A model generated the notes under the pieces. The model saw only the letters and a program-made list of their open reading frames with translations. It ran no database searches and was not told where the DNA came from. The position numbers and the translations under genes were made by a program. Source: Bacteroidales bacterium (lineage in GTDB: Bacteria; Bacteroidota; Bacteroidia; Bacteroidales; UBA932). From it: a stretch of 14,162 nt of DNA. The stretch spans positions 1-14,162 of the forward strand of contig JAEDLE010000048.1 in assembly GCA_016295455.1 (NCBI GenBank), read 5' to 3'. Of the stretch, positions 7,570 to 13,586 are shown in pieces (positions within the stretch are counted from its first letter, which is position 1; each line of letters starts with the position of its first letter).

Positions 7570-9552
7570 ATGAAAAAGATATTATCAGCACTTTTGGCCA
7601 TTGCCACCTTGGTGAGCATCTCTTCTTGTGTCAAAGAAGAGGAGGCTTTCACAAGGGAGGGTAAGACTCCTCTCGAGTCTCCCGAAATTGTTGCCGGTGA
7701 ACTTACCTCAAGTTCCATCTCTTTCTATTGGACTGCTGTCGAGAATGCCGGGCAGTATACATACAAAGTTGTCAACCCTGCTGGATACATAGTAGCCAAG
7801 GGGGAAACTACGGCGACCAGCGTCTTCGTGAAAGGTCTCAAATTCGGTACAACTTTCAAGGTTTTTGTATCTGCCATTCCTGAGGCTGACTTTGCAAAGA
7901 CCATGTGCTCTTCGGAATATGGTCTTGCTGAAATCAAGACTGAAGACCCTATCATCATAGACTATGAATGGGTGCTCAACGGTTATGCATGGTTTTATGC
8001 CGATGCCGATACCTGGAACAAGACTCCTGTGACTGTGGGTCTTGAAAAGGGTACAGGTCACTTCGTCATCACTTCCTACTGCGGAGCTGAAGGTTTCGAC
8101 TTCTACTTTGACCTCACTGCTTTTGACGGTACCTATCCTTTTGAGTTTGACAGCTCAATGAAGAACATGAAACCGGTTGAGGGACAGTCTATCGATACCC
8201 AGGGCCCTATCGGCACTCGTCCTGACTTCTATCTCGCTCACGGCCTCGGCGGCAAGGCAGTTGATTACAATGTCTTCTATGGCGATGGAGCAAGCTATGA
8301 ATTCGGACTCGTAGATACTTCAGGCGGTTATATTGATTTCTGGACTACAAACTTTGATAGCCAGTGGTGTGGTTACAGGGTTGAGTTCGGAGATTACAAA
8401 GCACCTGAACCGGAGCCTTGGACACCTGATCCTGATATGGCGGCTGACTGGTCCGCTATCGGTGAAATCAATTTCAACGGTGAGGGTACCAAGTCCTATG
8501 TTGACATCTCTTTTGACGCTGAGTCTGGAGAATATGCTGTCAGCAACTGGTATGGTGCTGAAGAGGGCGGCTATGATCTCGTCTTCACAAGAGATGCCGA
8601 GAAAGGCACCTGGATTATCGATAACGAGAAGTCAAGCGCGTTTGCTTCAGCTTGTCCAGGAGATGGTCTCGTAGGTTATCTCCATGGTACAGAAAGCGCT
8701 TCGAAGCTTATCTGGATCAAGGATGACGCAGAGAGCGGACTTGAGGGAACCGATGAGAGCGGACAGATCTGGATTGACATCATCAATCCTGATGGCGAGG
8801 AGGTAAGGTATTCTCTCGTTTGGCCTGCAGTGATGTTTACCTGGACCAAGGAAGGTTCATACTATAGCGGACGTCACGATTCTACCGAATCTACCACTCT
8901 CTCATACAATGTTGACAACGATACATATACTCTCATAATCCCTCAGTACGATGATGCAAGGGTTGACTTCCAGGTTTCCGAGGAAGGAGCATTCATCCCT
9001 GTAGGCGGAGATATCTATAAGAATGATGATACATGGTGGTATATCAATTATGCAGATACCTGGGTATTCGTGAAGGTTCCTGAGTCTACAGTAGATGTGG
9101 CTGCCGGTAAAGTTGTGCTTGACGTATGGAACGGAAGCGACCGTTGGACTGACACTTTCACCTGGGCTGGACTTCCTGGTGTTGACAGCCTCGTCGGAAC
9201 GTATTCACAAGATACTGAAGGCTTTTGGTGGGATGGTACTACCTGGGTATACCCTTCCTTCACTGATGATGTCACCATAACTGCAGTAGATGCCAAGACC
9301 ATACAGATTGTGGGACTCCTCAACTGTTCAGACCCTATCATCGGTGTAGTGGATGCAAAGGCTGCAACCATCACGATGGCGCCTAACCAGCCTTTCGAGG
9401 GATCTTTCTTCTTCAAGGCTTATTCTACGGGTGGTCCTGTCACAGCATCTTATGATTCAGGTATCATTAAATTCAATGAAACATGGTCTGTGACCAATGA
9501 AGCGGGATCTCTTTATTGGGACAACATAATTACTGTCCTGACCAAGAAGTAA
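7570..9552 (+). CDS. Large modular lipoprotein with FN3-like domain, SusCD-associated
   Basis: 660 residues from the ATG at 7570; an in-frame ATG at 7558 would put four extra residues before MKKIL and is less likely. Signal VSISSC gives lipid attachment at Cys20. A fibronectin-III-like domain spans about 36-126 (SSSISFYWTAVENAGQYTYK, GLKFGTTFKVFVSA). The rest is beta-rich and acidic: a Trp/Tyr-rich module from 131, a Pro/Glu linker near 276-289, a second module from about 291 that repeats the first loosely (WYGAEEGGYDLVF compared with YCGAEGFDFYF), a region from about 422 starting MFTWTKEG, and a C-terminal module from 538 (SLVGTYSQ, DVTITAVDAKTIQIVGLL). I see no catalytic motif. It starts 18 bases after susD, the position usually held by a surface-exposed binding lipoprotein (SusE/SusF-like in role, not by proven homology). 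Its ligand is unknown. It is the last gene before the hairpin terminator. Confidence 0.85.
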   Translation: MKKILSALLAIATLVSISSCVKEEEAFTREGKTPLESPEIVAGELTSSSISFYWTAVENAGQYTYKVVNPAGYIVAKGETTATSVFVKGLKFGTTFKVFVSAIPEADFAKTMCSSEYGLAEIKTEDPIIIDYEWVLNGYAWFYADADTWNKTPVTVGLEKGTGHFVITSYCGAEGFDFYFDLTAFDGTYPFEFDSSMKNMKPVEGQSIDTQGPIGTRPDFYLAHGLGGKAVDYNVFYGDGASYEFGLVDTSGGYIDFWTTNFDSQWCGYRVEFGDYKAPEPEPWTPDPDMAADWSAIGEINFNGEGTKSYVDISFDAESGEYAVSNWYGAEEGGYDLVFTRDAEKGTWIIDNEKSSAFASACPGDGLVGYLHGTESASKLIWIKDDAESGLEGTDESGQIWIDIINPDGEEVRYSLVWPAVMFTWTKEGSYYSGRHDSTESTTLSYNVDNDTYTLIIPQYDDARVDFQVSEEGAFIPVGGDIYKNDDTWWYINYADTWVFVKVPESTVDVAAGKVVLDVWNGSDRWTDTFTWAGLPGVDSLVGTYSQDTEGFWWDGTTWVYPSFTDDVTITAVDAKTIQIVGLLNCSDPIIGVVDAKAATITMAPNQPFEGSFFFKAYSTGGPVTASYDSGIIKFNETWSVTNEAGSLYWDNIITVLTKK

Positions 9553-9572
9553 ATTACTGTTTCAATGCTTTT

Positions 9573-9600
9573 AAGAGGCCGCCCGAAAGGGCGGCCTCTT
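9573..9600 (+). terminator. Strong hairpin closing the SusCD operon
   Basis: AAGAGGCCGCCC and GGGCGGCCTCTT form a perfect 12-bp stem around a GAAA tetraloop, 20 bases after the last stop codon of the operon. The T-run after it is weak (TTGTGTT), so it may work as an intrinsic terminator or as a stable 3' end that protects the mRNA. Confidence 0.75.
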
Positions 9601-9628
9601 GTGTTACAACCATTTTTCCGTATATTTG
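9599..9628 (+). promoter_or_regulatory. Promoter for the exported coiled-coil gene
   Basis: TTG at 9599-9601, a 19-base spacer, and TATATTTG at 9621-9628 match the Bacteroidota -33/-7 consensus (TTTG or TTG, TAnnTTTG). Transcription should start around 9635, about 34 bases before the ATG at 9669. The -33 element overlaps the last bases of the preceding terminator stem. Confidence 0.6.
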
Positions 9629-9668
9629 CCTTCCGTTCCCTCCAGTGGGGTCGTATCAACATTGTCCT

Positions 9669-10382
9669 ATGAATCATATCTTCAGAACTTTTGCGGCTGC
9701 AGTCCTTTCCTGCATGCCTGTATTCGCTGCCGAGGCACAGAATTACAACCGGAACCTTTCCCAGGAAGCTCTTGAGCAGGCTTCCGCCTTTCAAGACGCA
9801 CAGGACGAACTGTCCCGCCTTGGACAGCATCTGGACAGGTGCCGTGACCTTTATGACGCGGCAAAGGAGAATTTCGACCGCATATCGGATCATTGCCAAT
9901 CCGTTGAGCGCAGGAATGAGGACCAGATTTACCGTTGCAGACGGGAAATAGAGGAGGCCAAGAACAACGTGCTTTCGCTCAAGTCCTCTTCGGCTGTGAT
10001 AAAGAATGACATCAAGGCGGACAAGGCCTCGATCAAGACCAGGCAGGCCGCAGTCAAGTCCCACAAGAAGAGCCTCAAGGCTGCAGGCTCGCTCGACAGA
10101 AGCGGTGACCTTTATCTGGACCAGATGCAGTCCGAAATCCGCGTCATCAACCAGAACATCGACCTGGCGAAGAGCCAGCTAAGGCGTATCAGCGCGGACA
10201 TCAAGACCGAGAACGAGTTCATCAAATCGTCAAACGGGAAGATCAAGAACTGCAAGTCCGAACTTAAGGCCGTCAAGAGCGAACTGAAGGATGCGAAGAA
10301 ATCGCTCCAGGCCAGCAAGAAGGACCTCGCCAACGCGGAGAAGGTCTTTGCCGATGCCCGGAAGAAGACTAGCCTCCTTTAG
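9669..10382 (+). CDS. Exported coiled-coil protein of unknown function
   Basis: 237 residues from the ATG at 9669. The reading frame is open further upstream, but starting there would run through the terminator and promoter and bury the signal peptide, so 9669 is chosen. A Sec signal peptide covers about 1-23 with likely cleavage after AEA; a lipobox is not convincing. From about residue 28 to the end the protein is almost all charged, helical sequence rich in Lys, Asp, Glu, Ala and Ser with heptad-like spacing (KNCKSELKAVKSELKDAKKS, then KKDLANAEKVFADA). There are no glycines or prolines to break the long helix between about 130 and 230 apart from a GSLDRSGDLY hinge near 140-150 and one later Gly. 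It is predicted to be a periplasmic or envelope-associated rod. No catalytic motif or named family was recognised. It has its own promoter and is unlikely to belong to the SusCD operon. Confidence 0.8.
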   Translation: MNHIFRTFAAAVLSCMPVFAAEAQNYNRNLSQEALEQASAFQDAQDELSRLGQHLDRCRDLYDAAKENFDRISDHCQSVERRNEDQIYRCRREIEEAKNNVLSLKSSSAVIKNDIKADKASIKTRQAAVKSHKKSLKAAGSLDRSGDLYLDQMQSEIRVINQNIDLAKSQLRRISADIKTENEFIKSSNGKIKNCKSELKAVKSELKDAKKSLQASKKDLANAEKVFADARKKTSLL

Positions 10383-11848
10383 TCCCTTTTTCCCGTATCG
10401 GCCGTCTTCCTGCTCATGTCACGGCAGATCCTGTATCCCGTGGCAGCGATGATTATGCTCATCAGCGGACTTATCAGGTTGAAAAAGCAATATGGGGCAT
10501 ATGCCAACGTGGATACACCGAGTATGGTGGACTGTGTCATTCCGCAGCTGTTCCATGGTACCAGAGGGGATGTTATTGTCGAGGAGTCTTCTATAGAGCG
10601 GCTCATCAGTTTCCCCTCGAAGCCTTCCTTTTCGTATATGTCCTTGAATATGCTGGACGTCAGTATGATGGACAGGTACTGGTCCGCCACCACCCCGTTC
10701 ATAACGATGCCGGTACCCACGGTGGACGCCACCAGGGACACCCTCTTCCTTGTGAACGGGATTATCAGGCTTGCAAGCTGGTGCAGCATGCCGCTGGCCT
10801 TCATGCTGCTTCCGAAGCACATCGAGCATATGACCAGATAGACGGTATTGAGCATGCCTCTCATGCCCCTGGTCGCAATAAGCGCGTTTATGTCGGCATT
10901 TCCGGAGTCTATAGAGGTGGAGTTGTAGAGTATCTCCATTGCCCCGAGCAGGCGTATCTTTGCGTCACTGCCGCCATGCACGGCCCCGATGTCGTAAACC
11001 GTTTCGCCCTGGAATATCAGTGCCGCCACGACTCCGCACAGCGCAGACAGGGCCAGTACCACCACAGGAGGCATCTTTCTGGCTATCATCAGTGCCGTCA
11101 GCGCAGGAACGGCCATAAGCCATGGGCTGAGGTTGAAGGTGCTCCTGATCCCGTCGGCATATTCAGTCATCCTTGAGGCGTCGAGAGTGTCGTGCGACAG
11201 ACCGAGTATCAGGAATATGACCAGGGCGATGACAAAGGACGGAACTGTCGTTATCATCAGATAGCGTATATGGCTGAAGAGGGAGACCTTGCCTATGGAT
11301 GAGGCGAGGACGGTGGTGTCGGAGAGCGGGGATATCTTGTCGCCGAAGTAGGCTCCGGAGATTATGGCTCCCGCTATCAGCGGGTCGCTGAAGCCCTGGG
11401 CCTTGCCTATGCCCATCAGGGCCACGCCTATGGTGGCGATGGTTGTCCACGTACTGCCTGTCGCCACGGAGACTATCGCGCATATGATGCAGGCGGTCAC
11501 CAGAAAGATCCGAGGATTGATTATCTGCATTCCGTAGCAGATGAAGGAAGGGACTATCCCGCTGACCGTCCAGGCGCCGGAGAGAGCGCCTATCATGAGC
11601 AGTATCAGCAGTGTCATCGAAAGGTCGCTGATATTGTCCCGGATTTCGTCCTCAAACTTCTTCCATGGGGTCTTGAACAGCCAGGTTGAGAGCCATATGC
11701 ATATGCCGGAGGCGATTATCAGCGCCACCTGGCTTCCGCCGCAGATGGCATCGCCGCCATATACCTTGATCACGAGTACCATCATCGCCATCAGCAGCAC
11801 TATGGGGATGAGTGATATGGCGAGTCGGGTGAGGGTCTTTCTTTTCAT
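10379..11848 (-). CDS. nhaC: NhaC-family Na+/H+ antiporter (downstream copy)
   Basis: 489 residues, normal for NhaC-type antiporters of the inner membrane, with roughly a dozen hydrophobic segments. The hallmark is GAIISGAYFGDKISPLSDTT at 160-179, the conserved intramembrane ion-path motif. Others are GSTWTTIATIGVALMGIG at 131-148 and GVVADQYLSIIL in the C-terminal half. It exchanges cytoplasmic Na+ for protons, or may carry out a related organic-acid/Na+ exchange (MleN is in the same family), which sequence alone cannot settle. It starts at ATG 11848, 24 bases after the stop of a close paralogue, so the two are probably one transcript. Its stop codon overlaps that of the convergent coiled-coil gene. 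The tail is basic and polar (RKTADTGKRD). Confidence 0.93.
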   Translation of the reverse strand: MKRKTLTRLAISLIPIVLLMAMMVLVIKVYGGDAICGGSQVALIIASGICIWLSTWLFKTPWKKFEDEIRDNISDLSMTLLILLMIGALSGAWTVSGIVPSFICYGMQIINPRIFLVTACIICAIVSVATGSTWTTIATIGVALMGIGKAQGFSDPLIAGAIISGAYFGDKISPLSDTTVLASSIGKVSLFSHIRYLMITTVPSFVIALVIFLILGLSHDTLDASRMTEYADGIRSTFNLSPWLMAVPALTALMIARKMPPVVVLALSALCGVVAALIFQGETVYDIGAVHGGSDAKIRLLGAMEILYNSTSIDSGNADINALIATRGMRGMLNTVYLVICSMCFGSSMKASGMLHQLASLIIPFTRKRVSLVASTVGTGIVMNGVVADQYLSIILTSSIFKDIYEKEGFEGKLMSRSIEDSSTITSPLVPWNSCGMTQSTILGVSTLAYAPYCFFNLISPLMSIIIAATGYRICRDMSRKTADTGKRD

Positions 11849-11872
11849 TGCAAGTCCGTTCTGTGTTTTTTC

Positions 11873-13327
11873 TCAGGGCTTGGTGCCCTGGACCTTCCTG
11901 ATTATCTTCCATCCCGCGGCGGCGACGAATATGCTCATCAGCGGGCTGAGTATGTTGAAGAAGCAGAAAGGCAGGTAGGTGAGGGTAGGGACGGAAAGTA
12001 TGGTTGCCTGCGTCATGCCGCAGCTGCTCCACGGGTAGAGTGGGGAAGTGATGCTCGCGGAGTCTTCCACACTGCGGCTGAGCAGACGCTCGTCGTAGCC
12101 CTCTTTTTCGTATATGTCCTTGAATAGATTGGATGTCAATATGATGGCCAGGTACTGGTCGGATACTATTCCGTTCAGGGCCGTGCCCGTGAACACGGTC
12201 GATGTAACCAGACCGAACCTGTTCTTTACCAGCGGGAGCAGCAGTGAGGCCAGGTGGCGGAGCATTCCGCTTGCCTTCATCGTGCCTCCGAAGCACATTG
12301 CGCAGATGATGAGATAGACGGTGTTGAGCATACCGACCATACCTCTGGAGGCCACCAGCGAGTTGACTTCTTCGTTGCCCGTGTCTATGCTCACGCTGTC
12401 GAATATCGTTGATACCAGTCCTCCGAACTGTACTTTCCAGGCGGGCCCGTCGGTCAGGGACAGTCCTATCTCCCTGATGATGTGCGGCTGGGCTATCAGT
12501 GCGGTGATTCCGGCCAGGAGGGTCGAAAGGGTCAGTACGATCAGGGCCGGCCAGCGCCGCGCTATCATCACACCCGTCAGCAGCGGAACTGTCATCAGCC
12601 AGGGGGAAATATGGAATGTGCCGGACAGCACTTCTGTGTATATGCCAATCTGGGACGTGTCTCCTCCTCCGTGTGTCAGTCCGAGCACCCCGAATATCAG
12701 AAGGGTGATGATCATGGAAGGTACGGTCGTCAGCATCATATACCTGATATGGCTGAAGAGAGGAACCCCGTTGAGGGATGATGCCATGACAGTGGTGTCT
12801 GAGAGCGGGGATATCTTGTCTCCGAAATATGCTCCGGAAATGATCGCTCCGGCTATCATGCCGTCACTGAAGCCTTCCGCGCGGCCTATGCCCAGAAGGG
12901 CAACGCCTATGGTCGCTATGGTCGTCCATGAACTGCCTATCATCACCGATACCAGTGCGCATATCACGCAGGCGGTCAGCAGGAAAAACTTGGGGTGGAT
13001 CAGCTGGACTCCGTAGTAGATGAAGGTCGGAATGACTCCGCTTCCGGTCCAGGTTCCAGAAATCGCACCTATGAGGAACAGGATGAGTATGGCGGACGTG
13101 ACATCCGCCACATTCTCCCTGATTGCCGCTTCAAACTCTTTCCAGGGGGTCTTGAACACCCACATCGACAGGGCGATGCAGACGGCGCTGGCAAAGAGCA
13201 GCGCCACCTGGCTCGCACCGAGAATGGAATCACTCCCGTAGATGCTGATGTTCACGGCGAGTATCGCCACGAGTACCAGAATCGGGACCAGGGACACCCC
13301 TGAACGGATCAATGTCTTCTTTTTCAA
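11873..13327 (-). CDS. nhaC: NhaC-family Na+/H+ antiporter (upstream copy), TTG start
   Basis: 484 residues, an inner-membrane antiporter of the same family as the next gene. The motif GAIISGAYFGDKISPLSDTT is at 160-179, with GSSWTTIATIGVALLGIG at 131-148 and GIVSDQYLAIIL later. By hand count about 117 of the first 180 positions match the downstream paralogue with no gap. The start is TTG at 13327-13325: an in-frame TAG lies two codons upstream, no ATG is nearby in frame, and the residues after the TTG (KKKTLIRSGVSLVPI) align from residue 2 with those of the paralogue, which has ATG. Weak initiation could keep its level below that of the downstream copy, but this is inference. A hydrophobic small ORF ends 26 bases upstream. 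Whether the transported ion differs between copies is unknown. Confidence 0.92.
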   Translation of the reverse strand: MKKKTLIRSGVSLVPILVLVAILAVNISIYGSDSILGASQVALLFASAVCIALSMWVFKTPWKEFEAAIRENVADVTSAILILFLIGAISGTWTGSGVIPTFIYYGVQLIHPKFFLLTACVICALVSVMIGSSWTTIATIGVALLGIGRAEGFSDGMIAGAIISGAYFGDKISPLSDTTVMASSLNGVPLFSHIRYMMLTTVPSMIITLLIFGVLGLTHGGGDTSQIGIYTEVLSGTFHISPWLMTVPLLTGVMIARRWPALIVLTLSTLLAGITALIAQPHIIREIGLSLTDGPAWKVQFGGLVSTIFDSVSIDTGNEEVNSLVASRGMVGMLNTVYLIICAMCFGGTMKASGMLRHLASLLLPLVKNRFGLVTSTVFTGTALNGIVSDQYLAIILTSNLFKDIYEKEGYDERLLSRSVEDSASITSPLYPWSSCGMTQATILSVPTLTYLPFCFFNILSPLMSIFVAAAGWKIIRKVQGTKP

Positions 13328-13335
13328 TGTCTTCT
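13309..13335 (-). repeat. 15-bp tandem duplication spanning the nhaC TTG start
   Basis: The 12-mer AGAAGACATTGA occurs twice on the minus strand, at 13335-13324 and 13320-13309, with a period of 15 bases (five codons). It places two TTG codons five codons apart, and the first is the start codon assigned to the upstream nhaC gene. Confidence 0.8.
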
Positions 13336-13353
13336 ATCTTTTGAGCCATACAC

Positions 13354-13452
13354 TCATCTGGCCGTCTCCACGGTTGTCCCATACGCAGTAAGGCACAGCT
13401 GTGAGGCTGCGGTAAGAACCACAAGAGCTGCTGTCCTGATAAGTGTCTTCAT
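13354..13452 (-). CDS. Possible small hydrophobic peptide in the nhaC leader
   Basis: 32 residues from the ATG at 13452 (an ATG two codons earlier, at 13458, is also in frame). MKTLIRTAALVVLTAASQLC reads like a signal peptide or short membrane helix, followed by only twelve residues. It sits between a candidate promoter and the TTG-started nhaC gene, ending 26 bases before it. It could be a small membrane peptide, a leader peptide affecting nhaC translation, a remnant of a longer secreted protein, or a chance ORF. There is no homology argument, only composition and position. Confidence 0.3.
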   Translation of the reverse strand: MKTLIRTAALVVLTAASQLCLTAYGTTVETAR

Positions 13453-13516
13453 ATGCATATGCTTGTGTGTGAATTGCCGGTGATGGGACTTGGGTATCCT
13501 GCCACAGGCTTGACCG

Positions 13517-13524
13517 CAAAGATA
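13517..13524 (-). promoter_or_regulatory. Candidate -7 element for the nhaC pair
   Basis: The minus strand reads TATCTTTG, an exact match to TAnnTTTG. The base triplet 19 upstream is TTC rather than TTG, so the -33 is poor and falls in the loop of the pnp terminator. It would give a leader of about 180 bases before the nhaC TTG codon. Confidence 0.5.
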
Positions 13525-13527
13525 CTC

Positions 13528-13558
13528 AAAAAAGGAGATGACCGAACAGATCATCTCC
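13528..13558 (-). terminator. Intrinsic terminator of pnp
   Basis: On the minus strand GGAGATGA and TCATCTCC form a perfect 8-bp stem with a 9-base loop, directly followed by six T. It lies 28 bases after the pnp stop codon. This is a textbook intrinsic terminator form. Confidence 0.8.
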
Positions 13559-13586
13559 CTTGATGTTGATGTCCACGTTGCGGGAA

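Noticed and set aside
9516..9668. N-terminal extension of the coiled-coil gene to an upstream ATG at 9516.
   Set aside because: It would overlap the end of the previous gene, the terminator and the promoter, and would place the signal peptide internally.
10365..10414. Inverted repeat GAAGAC / GTCTTC between the convergent genes as a shared terminator.
   Set aside because: The arms are only six to seven bases with a loop of more than 30 bases, and there is no proper T-run on either side.
12321..13016. 231-codon plus-strand frame opposite the upstream nhaC gene.
   Set aside because: It is antisense to a conserved membrane protein with full family motifs; its own product is low in recognisable features.
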